A DNA stretch of 44,581 nucleotides from CAYRYU01 sp964428355 (GTDB lineage Bacteria; Muiribacteriota; Ozemobacteria; Ozemobacterales; Ozemobacteraceae): positions 1-44,581 of the forward strand of contig CAYRYU010000056.1 in NCBI GenBank assembly GCA_964428355.1. Reading direction: 5' to 3'. Below, in pieces: positions 25,642 through 33,439 of this stretch (position 1 is its first letter; each line of letters starts with the position of its first letter). The translations under genes and the position numbers were made by a program. The notes under the pieces were generated by a model. That model was given only the letters and a program-made list of their open reading frames with translations, ran no database searches and was not told where the DNA came from.

Positions 25642-26328
25642 ATGAAGCCGCTTTTCGGAGATCTCGAGGGATACTACCGTCGGCACGCGGGCATCTACGA
25701 CCTGACCCGTTGGACCTTCCTCTTCGGCCGGGAAAGGATCCTGCGGCTCCTCGCCTCGAAAGCCGCTCCCGAGAATATTCTAGAGGTCGGCTGCGGAACG
25801 GGGAAAAACCTGGCGGCGCTCGCAAAGGCTTTTCCCAAAGCCCGGCTCACCGGCCTCGACCTGTCCGCATCGATGCTGGACCTGGCCAGGCAGCGTCTTT
25901 CAGACTGTCAGGACCGTCTGGTTTTCCATAACCGCCCCTACGACACTCCGGTTGGAGGGGTTCCCGAAACACTCTCCGGGGGGAGCCGCAGGGGAGAAAG
26001 CGGGCCATTCGATCTGATCCTTTTCTCATACACCCTTTCCATGATCAATCCAGGCTGGGACAAGGTTCTCGACAATGCCCGCGCCGATCTTTCGGCATCA
26101 GGCACCATTGCCGTGGTCGATTTCAACGATTCCCCCTCCTCGCTTTTCCGTTACTGGATGAAGTTGAACCACGTCGAAGTCGACGGGCACCTGCTCCCTG
26201 GGCTCAGTGCGAGATTTTCCCGCCGTGCCTCGCTTGTCAGGCCTGTGTATGGAGGCCTTTGGTCCTACTTCATCTTTCTGGGGAGACCAATGCCCGATCT
26301 GGCCGGGAAGCAAAAAGGCCGCACCTGA
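25642..26328 (+). CDS. btaB: SAM-dependent methyltransferase (BtaB-like, betaine lipid synthesis)
   Basis: Class I methyltransferase expected to add three methyl groups to diacylglycerylhomoserine to give DGTS. The 228-residue protein has YYRRHAGIYDLTRWTFLFGR, typical of BtaB, then motif I ILEVGCGTGKNLAAL (about 46-60), GLDLSASMLDLAR and FDLILFSYTLSMINPGW. The assignment rests on both sequence and pairing with btaA. AAGGAG lies 11 bases before ATG 25642. Its stop falls inside the stem-loop that terminates the convergent gene. Confidence 0.82.
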   Translation: MKPLFGDLEGYYRRHAGIYDLTRWTFLFGRERILRLLASKAAPENILEVGCGTGKNLAALAKAFPKARLTGLDLSASMLDLARQRLSDCQDRLVFHNRPYDTPVGGVPETLSGGSRRGESGPFDLILFSYTLSMINPGWDKVLDNARADLSASGTIAVVDFNDSPSSLFRYWMKLNHVEVDGHLLPGLSARFSRRASLVRPVYGGLWSYFIFLGRPMPDLAGKQKGRT

Positions 26329-26348
26329 CATTCACGAAGTGCGGCCTT
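26315..26348 (-). terminator. Intrinsic terminator for the 155-residue gene
   Basis: AAGGCCGCAC and GTGCGGCCTT pair perfectly over 10 bp with a 14-base loop. Read on the minus strand the stem is followed by TTTTTGC, fitting a terminator for the gene ending at 26386. It overlaps the btaB stop codon (26326-26328). Confidence 0.75.
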
Positions 26349-26385
26349 CAGGACAACCCACTGATTTAGAAGAGAATTCTTCGCA

Positions 26386-26853
26386 TCAGAGAGAACTGGC
26401 GACTTTTTCCAGTCTGCCCAGGGTGGAGTTGATCACCCCGGCGATCTTCATGAATTTAAAACCGATTTCCTTTCTGGTTTTCAGGGGAGTCATGGCATTA
26501 ATTGGTCCGGAAAGCTTTACGGCCTTCGCGGTCATGGCGGTTATCGCCTTCACGTCCTTCCGAATCTTAATGATTTCCGCAACGTCCTTCATATTCTCGA
26601 GAATGGTCTGCACGATGTTGACCGAGCGTTCCATATCCGCCTGTGCCTTTTCCAGCCTGGAATGTTGGACCTGCAAATGGGGGTCCCCCGGATTGTCGAT
26701 TATGTCCCCCGCCGCATACAACACCGTAACAACGTCTTTCTTCAAACTGGCAACTTCTTGGTCCAACGTCTGTCCATTCGCCTGGCACATCACAACAGCA
26801 AGGAGAACGGTCAAGAGGACAGAAGTGGCGGAGATCATCCTGGTCTTTTTCAT
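26386..26853 (-). CDS. Small exported helical protein of unknown function
   Basis: Not recognised. The 155-residue protein has a signal peptide (SVLLTVLLAVVMCQANGQ) and a largely helical mature part, with heptad-like hydrophobic spacing in DQEVASLKKDVVTVLYAA and in the segment from about 65 to 100. The start is supported by AAGGAGGGTTCCAG directly upstream. It has its own intrinsic terminator, and the preceding operon on the same strand also ends in one, so it is probably transcribed alone. Confidence 0.65.
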   Translation of the reverse strand: MKKTRMISATSVLLTVLLAVVMCQANGQTLDQEVASLKKDVVTVLYAAGDIIDNPGDPHLQVQHSRLEKAQADMERSVNIVQTILENMKDVAEIIKIRKDVKAITAMTAKAVKLSGPINAMTPLKTRKEIGFKFMKIAGVINSTLGRLEKVASSL

Positions 26854-27006
26854 CTGGAACCCTCCTTGAGAAATATCAATTCACGCTGAATGGAACGCGC
26901 AAGAGGTTTCAGCTGTTTTAGAATTTCCCAAAGATGATTTTCCCGGTGTTGGGCGATCCTCAAGCCCGACAGTCTGCGATCAGACAGAGCCCTGTTATTC
27001 CTCGGG

Positions 27007-27041
27007 AAAAACCGCGATCGTCATGAATGGAATGACCGCGG
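27007..27041 (-). terminator. Intrinsic terminator of the Stn-like operon
   Basis: On the minus strand CCGCG+GTCAT, a 7-base loop, ATGAC, a 3-base bulge and CGCGG are followed by TTTTT. It lies 47 bp past the stop at 27088. Its first arm is shared with a second hairpin at 27036-27063. Confidence 0.65.
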
Positions 27042-27063
27042 GTGCATTCGGTGCAACCCGCGG
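27036..27063. repeat. Hairpin overlapping the operon terminator
   Basis: CCGCGGGTGCA and TGCaACCCGCGG form an 11-bp stem with one bulged A and a 5-base loop. Bases 27037-27041 belong to both this stem and the terminator stem, so the two structures exclude each other. Confidence 0.55.
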
Positions 27064-27087
27064 CCTAATGGTTTGACGGCCGGGCTC

Positions 27088-30000
27088 TCAGCGCTCCGGA
27101 AAAAGCTTCTTCCGGAGCGGTTCGAGAGATGCCTGGAGAGGGGTCCCCGATCCAAGGGAAGCTACAGGCTTCTTTCCCTTCTTGGCCGGAGCCGGGGTGA
27201 AGACAATCGTTGCCTTTTCCGACGGTGTCGGGAAACCGCCGGAAAAGAGGTCCGGCGCCCCGGCGGTTTCGGTTTTCTTGAACTCCCCATCTCCCCCCAG
27301 TCTTTCAAGGGGCTTGTACTCTTTTGCGGAATCCGACATTCCCCATCGGGCTTCCATGAGGTTGAGAGGCTTCTTCCCCGATGCCATTGCGACCAGAGAC
27401 GCGAGGATCTGCCACCCGCTCTTCCCGCAAACCGGATCGAAGGCGGGCGCGAATGCCCGGAACGTCCGGTCGAAGGAGGTGATGGTTCCCGCGGTTTCGG
27501 CGAAGGGGGACCCGGGAAGGACAACGTCAGCTTTCCGGGTTGTGGCGGATTCCAGAACGTCGATCGTGGCGAGAAATTCGAGCTTCCCACGGAGTTTGGC
27601 GAACTTCTTGACCCCGAGGGGGTCTTCGCCGATGGCGATCAAACCACGGATCCTTCCGTCCGCGAGGGCCTCCGGAAGACCCTCCGGCACGCGATTCCCC
27701 ACGAGGTCGATCAGGCCCTGAAGGTTGGAGAACCCGGAAGCGATCAGCAACCCGTTTCCAACACGGCCGTCACCAGCCCCTTCCCCATTCATCAGGAGGA
27801 GGATGTGGGCGATCGCTTCCAAAACACGGTGATTGGCGGGGTTGGAATCCGGGGAGGCAATGAAAACCGTCTTTTTCGTCGGATCGGCCAGAACATGGGC
27901 CAGTCCCGACAATTTCCGGGGCTCGAGGCCGGTCAGCTTTTCGACCTTCTCCAGCGTCACCTGGTTCGCCCCGAGATAGGAGTCGAGCCCTTCGGCGCGA
28001 CCGGAGACCTTCTTCTCGTCGAAGCCAGGAAGGGAAGCGATCTCCCTCGCGAGGGTCTGCAACACCGGCAGGATGTTGCCGGTTTGGAGCACCAGATCGG
28101 CGCTTCGGGCCAGCCTGGAATCGGACTCACCAAGGTACACCAGCCGGGCTCCCCCCCGGAGGGCCTGGCGCACGTTCATACCCAGAACCGGGTTTTCATC
28201 GTCGAGCCCGTTCCCCACGAGAACCACCTGGTCGGCCTGGGCAAGCCGCTCCCGGGTGACGGTCGAAGCCGCGATTCCGAAGGTCCGCTCGAGGCCCGCG
28301 AGGCTTTCGGCCAGATCGAACAGGGCCAGGGAAGAAATGTTCCGGGATTTGAAAACCTCGGAAAGTTTTTGGGCAAGGAAAATCTCTTCGTTCGTCGCGG
28401 ACGGAGACACGAGCACCGCAAGCGCGCCGGGGCCATGCTTCTCCACCACCGTCCCAAGACCCTTGACGGTCTTTTCGATCGCTTCCTCGAGGGAAATCTC
28501 CTTGAAACCCTTCTCCTGCGGAATTCGTGGCATCAGGACACGCTTCCCCGATGCGAGGAATTCGTGCCCGAACCTTCCCCGATAACAGATTTGGGATGGA
28601 GTACCATCCGGTTCCTTCCGCGAGGTGACGTACCAGAGTTTTTCCGAACTCTTGTTGAACACGATCCGGCATCCAACGGAGCAGTGGTTGCAGACCGACT
28701 CGGACGCACGCGTGATCCAGGGACCAGGTTTCTCGAGGGGCCATCTGTAATCGATGGATCCGGTGGGACATATCTCGATGCAGTTCCCGCAGGAGACGCA
28801 GGTCGTTTCCTGGAGGGGCTTTTCCATTGACGGTCTGATGACAGTGTCGAACCCGCGGTTTACATAACCAAGGGCCGAAGCCCCGACGAGTTCGGAGCAA
28901 AGTCGGACGCATTTGCCGCACAGGATGCACTTGTTCGGGTCGAGCGCGATTCCGGGGTGTCTGTCGTCAACCTCGTATTTCTTGGTCTTCCCGGGAAACT
29001 TCTTCTGATCGACCCCGTAATCGCCGGCGTACTTTTTCAGGTCGCAGGTAAAAACCGCGGAACACCCACAGGTCAGGCATCGCCCGGACTCGTGCGGGAC
29101 ATCCTTTGGAGCAACCCCAAGATCCACCTCTTCGAAGCTGGCAACACGTTCCTTGGCCTTTTCCTGCCTCATTTGGGAACGCTCGATCTTCTTGAGGGTT
29201 TCGAAAAACGATTCAGGCAGCTCCCCGAAGTTGGTCTTCTTGCTGAGGAACTCGGTCGGGCCGGGAAGAACCTTTCCCGTGGAAAGATACCGGTCGATGA
29301 CGGTGGCGACCTTCCGCCCCGCCCCGATCGCGTCGATGGCGGCGGCCGGCCCGGTGAGGACGTCCCCACCGGCGAAGACTCCGGGAAGATTTGTGGCGAA
29401 GGAGTGCTCGTCCGCAAGGATCGTGTTCCATTTGGAGATCGTGAGTTCCCCCGCCGACGATTTCCCGATGCCGGAAAGATCGCAATCCTGGCCGATCGCG
29501 GCGATGATCCAGGAGCAGGGGATTTCCTTCTCGGAACCCGGAACGGGAACCGGCCTTCGGCGGCCTTTCGCATCGGGTTCGCCGAGTTTCATGTCCTGGC
29601 AGATGAGTCCGCTCACGCGGCCGTCTTTCGCAACGACGCGGACGGGGGCGAGGAGGAACCTCAACTCCACTCCCTCATGGACGGCATCCTCGATCTCGAT
29701 GTCGTCTGCGGGCATCTCGTCCCGCGTCCGGCGGTAGATGATGCTGACCTTCGAGGCCTTGCACCGTAGAGCGGTTCGGGCCGCGTCGATCGCGGTGTTT
29801 CCGCCCCCTACGACGAGCACGTGACCGGAAAGGTCGGGGGGCCCTTCCTTCTTGACCCGCTCGAGAAAGTTTATACCACCCCACACGCCGGGGGTCTCTT
29901 CGGCATCGATACCCATTTTCTTGGCGACCCACGCGCCCAGGGCAAGAAATGTGGCTTGGAATCCCTGGTTCCGGAGGTCGTCGAGGCTGAAATCCTTTCC

Positions 30001-30801
30001 GAGCTTCATGTTGGTCCGGGCATCGACTCCGTGGGCAAGGATGTAGTCGATCTCCTTGTCGAGGGTTTCCCGGGGGAGACGGTAGTCGGGAATTCCCCAG
30101 CGGACCATTCCACCAAGCCTGGACTCCTTGTCGAAAATCGATACCTTGTATCCTTTTCTGGCAAGGAAATATGCCGCCGTAAGCCCCGCGGGGCCGCCGC
30201 CGACCACAGCCACCTTCTTTCCGTTGGGGGCAGGAACGACGGGGGCGGGAAGTTTGTCGTGCATGAGATCCGCGACGTACCGCTTCACGAAATTGACCCC
30301 GACGGCGGAGTCGACATTCTTCCTTCGACAGTTTGCCTCACAGTAGCGGACACAGACGCGACCGCAAACGAGAGGAAGGGGGTTCGTGGCCCTGATCAGT
30401 TCCAGGGCTTCAAGATACTGGCCCGCGTTGGCGAAGGCAAGGTATCCCTGGACGTCGACGTCGGCGGGACACTTTTCGTAGCAGTTTCCACGGCAGTCGG
30501 CGTAATGGTTCGACAGGAGAAGTGAAAGGGAATTCTTGCGGGCGGTGTAGATCTTGTCGCTCGTCGTCCGGATTTTCATCCCCTCGCGGATCTCGGTGGC
30601 GCAGGAGAGTGCGAGCTTGGGCATTCCCTCGATCTCGACCACGCAGATCAGGCACGACCCGTAGGGGTTGAGGCGTGCGTCGTAGCAGAGGGTGGGAATC
30701 TCGATCCCGTTGTCATTCGCAACCTGAAGAACGGTCTTGCCGGGAACGGCCTGGATTTCACGGCCGTCGAGGGTGATCGTGATTGTCTTGGGCTTGTCCA
30801 T
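27088..30801 (-). CDS. Stn-like transhydrogenase large subunit: 2Fe-2S + GltD-type FAD domain + ferredoxins + MopB/NuoG-like domain
   Basis: Predicted large subunit of a cytoplasmic NAD(P)H/ferredoxin electron-transfer complex, 1237 residues. In order: a [2Fe-2S] domain (1-80; Cys39, 50, 53, 67), a Cys-rich GltD N-terminal region (Cys103, 107, 111 and 146, 150, 154, 158), a GltD-like FAD/NADPH domain (195-510; GGGPAGL, VGGGNTAID), CLTCGCSAVFTC at 575, two [4Fe-4S] sites (Cys625/628/631/635 and 668/671/674/678), then a MopB/NuoG-like domain (700-1237) with its own cluster site Cys704/707/711/739. In that domain I see no Cys or Sec in the formate dehydrogenase active-site position, and there is no hydrogenase H-cluster domain. 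ATG 30801 has GGAGGAAATCACC upstream. The Sporomusa-type Nfn (Stn) has the first domains; the C-terminal extension is the odd part. Confidence 0.85.
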   Translation of the reverse strand: MDKPKTITITLDGREIQAVPGKTVLQVANDNGIEIPTLCYDARLNPYGSCLICVVEIEGMPKLALSCATEIREGMKIRTTSDKIYTARKNSLSLLLSNHYADCRGNCYEKCPADVDVQGYLAFANAGQYLEALELIRATNPLPLVCGRVCVRYCEANCRRKNVDSAVGVNFVKRYVADLMHDKLPAPVVPAPNGKKVAVVGGGPAGLTAAYFLARKGYKVSIFDKESRLGGMVRWGIPDYRLPRETLDKEIDYILAHGVDARTNMKLGKDFSLDDLRNQGFQATFLALGAWVAKKMGIDAEETPGVWGGINFLERVKKEGPPDLSGHVLVVGGGNTAIDAARTALRCKASKVSIIYRRTRDEMPADDIEIEDAVHEGVELRFLLAPVRVVAKDGRVSGLICQDMKLGEPDAKGRRRPVPVPGSEKEIPCSWIIAAIGQDCDLSGIGKSSAGELTISKWNTILADEHSFATNLPGVFAGGDVLTGPAAAIDAIGAGRKVATVIDRYLSTGKVLPGPTEFLSKKTNFGELPESFFETLKKIERSQMRQEKAKERVASFEEVDLGVAPKDVPHESGRCLTCGCSAVFTCDLKKYAGDYGVDQKKFPGKTKKYEVDDRHPGIALDPNKCILCGKCVRLCSELVGASALGYVNRGFDTVIRPSMEKPLQETTCVSCGNCIEICPTGSIDYRWPLEKPGPWITRASESVCNHCSVGCRIVFNKSSEKLWYVTSRKEPDGTPSQICYRGRFGHEFLASGKRVLMPRIPQEKGFKEISLEEAIEKTVKGLGTVVEKHGPGALAVLVSPSATNEEIFLAQKLSEVFKSRNISSLALFDLAESLAGLERTFGIAASTVTRERLAQADQVVLVGNGLDDENPVLGMNVRQALRGGARLVYLGESDSRLARSADLVLQTGNILPVLQTLAREIASLPGFDEKKVSGRAEGLDSYLGANQVTLEKVEKLTGLEPRKLSGLAHVLADPTKKTVFIASPDSNPANHRVLEAIAHILLLMNGEGAGDGRVGNGLLIASGFSNLQGLIDLVGNRVPEGLPEALADGRIRGLIAIGEDPLGVKKFAKLRGKLEFLATIDVLESATTRKADVVLPGSPFAETAGTITSFDRTFRAFAPAFDPVCGKSGWQILASLVAMASGKKPLNLMEARWGMSDSAKEYKPLERLGGDGEFKKTETAGAPDLFSGGFPTPSEKATIVFTPAPAKKGKKPVASLGSGTPLQASLEPLRKKLFPER

Positions 30802-30815
30802 GGTGATTTCCTCCG

Positions 30816-32585
30816 TCAATCCTTGAAAACGGCGTCGAAGCGGCAGACGGTGATGCACTTGCCGCATTTCACGCAGACCCCGGAATCGATCGAGTGGGGC
30901 TTCTTTGCCGCCCCGGCAATCGCCTTGACCGGGCACTCCCGCGAACACAGCGTGCAACCGACGCATTTTTCGGGATTGATCTTGTAACTGACAAGTTTCG
31001 CGCAACTGTGCGAGGGGCATTTCTTGTTACGGATGTGCTCTTCGTACTCCTCGCGGAAATACTTGAGGGTGGTGAGAACCGGGTTCGGAGCTGTCTGCCC
31101 CAAGGCGCACAGGGCGGTTGACCGGATCTGGTCGCCAAGTTCGAGGAGGTTTGCAATGTCCTCTTCCCGGCCTTGCCCCTCGACGATCCGTTCGAGGATT
31201 TCGAGCATCCGAAGGGTTCCGATCCGGCAGCTTGTGCACTTCCCGCAGGACTCGTTCTGGGTGAATTCCAGGAAGAAGCGCGCCATTTCGACCATGCAGG
31301 TGGTCTCGTCGACGACGACCATTCCACCGGAACCCATGATCGCGCCCAGCTTGTTGAGCTGTTCGTAGTCGATCTGGGTATCCCCGAGCGATGCGGGAAC
31401 GCAGCCTCCGGAAGGCCCTCCCATCTGGACGGCCTTGAACTTCTTCCCGTTGGGAATACCTCCGCAGACGTCGAAGATGATCTGGTTGATGGTGATCCCC
31501 ATCGGGACCTCGACGAGGCCAGATCGGACGATCTTGCCGGCCATCGCGAAGACCTTGCTTCCCTTGCTCTTCTCGGTTCCCATCGATGCGAATGGCTTGG
31601 GCCCCTCCAGGATGATCCAGGGGATGTTCGCGAAGGTTTCGACGTTGTTGATGTTGGTGGGTTTTCCCCAGACGCCCTTGATCGCGGGGTAAGGAGGCCG
31701 GAGGCGCGGCATTCCGCGCTTTCCCTCGATCGAAGCGATGAGGGCGGTTTCCTCTCCGCAAACGAAAGCGCCGGCCCCTTCCTTGATCTTCACGTGAAAG
31801 GAGAAGCCTGTCCCGAAAAGGTTGTCGCCGAGGAAACCTCTCTCCTGGGCCTGTTTGATTGCGTTTCGAAGGTGGACGATCGCCTTGGGATACTCGGCGC
31901 GGCAGTAGATATACCCGTGGTCGGCGCCGATTGCGAAGCCGCAGACCATCATTCCCTCGAGCACCGAGTGGGGGTCGCCTTCCAGAACGCTGCGGTCCAT
32001 GAAGGCCCCGGGATCGCCCTCGTCGGCGTTGCAGATCACGAACTTCGCGTCCCCTTTGGAGGCGCGGGCGAACTTCCATTTCTGGCCGGTGGGAAAACCC
32101 GCTCCGCCGCGGCCCCGCAGGCCGGACTCGGCGACGGTGTCGATCACCTGTTCGGGAGTCATGAACTGGACGCACTTCTGGATCGCCTTGTAGCCGTCCC
32201 GGGCGATGTAATCGTCGATCGAAAGAGGGTCGATATGGCCGCAGTTCCTCATGACGATCCGCTTCTGACGCTCGAAGAAACCCGTCTCGGGGCCGGCCTT
32301 GTAATCGACCAGTGCCACCCATTCGTCGACGGGGCGGTCGCCGATCACGTGCTCCTCGATGATCCGGGCTGCTTTTTCGGGAGTGATGTTCGAGTAGAGG
32401 ACTTTTCCCCGTGAGGTGGCGACCTCGACGAGGACTTCGCCGTAACACATCCCGACGCAACCGGTTTCGGCGATCTTGACGTTCGAAAGTTTCTGCTCCT
32501 CGATGAGCCTCCGGAATTCGAAAACGACTTTTTCCGCTCCAGCGGCGACTCCGCAGGTTCCCGTTCCGATGGTGATCGTGCTCAT
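30816..32585 (-). CDS. NuoF/HydB-like NAD(P)H-binding flavoprotein subunit
   Basis: FMN- and NAD(H)-binding subunit of the complex, where NADH is oxidised or NAD+ reduced. The 589-residue protein has an N-terminal thioredoxin-like [2Fe-2S] domain in which the first Cys is missing (GTGTCGVAAG, then TGCVGMCYGE; Cys11, 43, 47), as in HndB-type sequences. The NuoF core follows: GLRGRGGAGFPTGQKW, ICNADEGDPGAFMDR, GAGAFVCGEETALIASIEGK, and the N3-cluster motif ESCGKCTSCRIG. Two C-terminal [4Fe-4S] sites (CVGCTLCSRECP and CVKCGKCITVC) give a HydB/StnB layout. Start 32585 has GGGAGG upstream and lies one base after the preceding stop; the next gene starts 14 bp after its end. Confidence 0.92.
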   Translation of the reverse strand: MSTITIGTGTCGVAAGAEKVVFEFRRLIEEQKLSNVKIAETGCVGMCYGEVLVEVATSRGKVLYSNITPEKAARIIEEHVIGDRPVDEWVALVDYKAGPETGFFERQKRIVMRNCGHIDPLSIDDYIARDGYKAIQKCVQFMTPEQVIDTVAESGLRGRGGAGFPTGQKWKFARASKGDAKFVICNADEGDPGAFMDRSVLEGDPHSVLEGMMVCGFAIGADHGYIYCRAEYPKAIVHLRNAIKQAQERGFLGDNLFGTGFSFHVKIKEGAGAFVCGEETALIASIEGKRGMPRLRPPYPAIKGVWGKPTNINNVETFANIPWIILEGPKPFASMGTEKSKGSKVFAMAGKIVRSGLVEVPMGITINQIIFDVCGGIPNGKKFKAVQMGGPSGGCVPASLGDTQIDYEQLNKLGAIMGSGGMVVVDETTCMVEMARFFLEFTQNESCGKCTSCRIGTLRMLEILERIVEGQGREEDIANLLELGDQIRSTALCALGQTAPNPVLTTLKYFREEYEEHIRNKKCPSHSCAKLVSYKINPEKCVGCTLCSRECPVKAIAGAAKKPHSIDSGVCVKCGKCITVCRFDAVFKD

Positions 32586-32586
32586 A

Positions 32587-33114
32587 TCAGTTACCTCCCG
32601 CGGCCGTCTTGGCGCTTCCCTTACCCGCCTTGCGGTATTCCTGGAGGATCTGCCGGACCTTTGGTGGGGTAAGGCGACCGTAGGTCTCATTGTTGACCAT
32701 GATCACGGGGGCGAGACTGCAACAACCCAGGCAGGCCACGGGAACCAGCGTGAAAAGACCGTCTTCGGTGGTGTCATCGGTCGTCAGCTTCAGCTCCTCC
32801 TTGACGATCTCGAGCATCATCTTTGCGTTGTTCACGTGGCAGGCGGTTCCATCGCAAAGGCGGACGAGATATTTCCCGAGCGGCTTGAGCCGGAACTGTT
32901 TGTAGAAGGTGATGACGCCGAGAATTTCGCTCTCGGTGATCCTCATCTCTTCGCTGATCCGGGAAATGACTTTGGGGGAGATGTATCCGTCCTTTTCCTG
33001 GGCGGCCTGAAGGAGGGGAATCAGCTTCCCCGGTCCCTCGGGATCTTTCCAGAGGCGGAAGGGAGCGTCTCTCCCCCCGTTTCCGTCGGGAATCCTGGCA
33101 GGTGTCCTATCCAT
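32587..33114 (-). CDS. NuoE/HydC-like [2Fe-2S] subunit
   Basis: Thioredoxin-like ferredoxin subunit that passes electrons to or from the NuoF-like flavin subunit. The 175-residue protein has ISRISEEMRITESEILGVITF and the four-Cys cluster site RLCDGTACHV (Cys87, 92) and VACLGCCSLAP (Cys128, 131/132). It is the first gene of the operon; its stop is one base before the next start. I chose ATG 33114 with AAGGAG about 11 bases upstream; in-frame starts at 33126 (GTG) and 33156 (ATG) are possible. Confidence 0.9.
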   Translation of the reverse strand: MDRTPARIPDGNGGRDAPFRLWKDPEGPGKLIPLLQAAQEKDGYISPKVISRISEEMRITESEILGVITFYKQFRLKPLGKYLVRLCDGTACHVNNAKMMLEIVKEELKLTTDDTTEDGLFTLVPVACLGCCSLAPVIMVNNETYGRLTPPKVRQILQEYRKAGKGSAKTAAGGN

Positions 33115-33201
33115 GATGATCTTCACTCCTTCTCCCCGGGGGCGGGGCGTGACCAATTCTGCTGTCCAGCCTGTTTCACGGGGATGAACTTCACGGCCCC
33201 T

Positions 33202-33230
33202 AAAATATCACAACCCCCCCATGGGTTCAA
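33202..33230 (-). promoter_or_regulatory. Promoter of the Stn-like operon
   Basis: On the minus strand TTGAAC, a 17-bp spacer containing a G-run, and TATTTT. The leader to ATG 33114 would be about 80 nt. Confidence 0.6.
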
Positions 33231-33374
33231 ACCTCCCACGTTTACCCGGGTCGTCCTGACCAGACTCCTTGTTTCAAGGTTTCCCCCGAAACATTTTCGA
33301 TGCACGAATGGATGGCCCCCTTCCCGACAATTTCCGACCAGCCATGGCTTCCTGTCGCTCCACCGAAATGGGTT

Positions 33375-33403
33375 TTGCGCAGGACGACGAAATGGAATAA
33401 CAT
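33375..33403 (+). promoter_or_regulatory. Candidate promoter of the cyclase pair
   Basis: TTGCGC, a 17-bp spacer and TAACAT; the -10 is identical to that of btaA. The leader would be about 30 nt, with no good Shine-Dalgarno near ATG 33440. Confidence 0.4.
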
Positions 33404-33439
33404 ACCAGACAAAAAGGACGCTGGGTTTCCCATTTCCGG

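Larger units (their letters stand above)
33115..33439. other. Divergent intergenic region (325 bp)
   Basis: Holds the promoters for the Stn-like operon (minus) and the cyclase pair (plus). A C-run (33214-33220) sits in the spacer of the minus-strand promoter. I see no small gene, riboswitch or tRNA in it. Confidence 0.6.

Noticed and set aside
27073..28830. 585-codon plus-strand open frame opposite the Stn-like large subunit
   Set aside because: The opposite strand encodes recognisable redox domains; this frame is low-complexity and has no ribosome-binding site or motif.
27088..30801. Formate dehydrogenase or [FeFe]-hydrogenase function for the large subunit
   Set aside because: No active-site Cys/Sec motif in the molybdopterin-like domain and no H-cluster cysteine motifs; the frame has no in-frame TGA that could encode selenocysteine.
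31027..32460. 477-codon minus-strand frame overlapping the NuoF-like gene
   Set aside because: Arg/Pro-rich translation typical of an out-of-frame reading; the NuoF frame holds all motifs.
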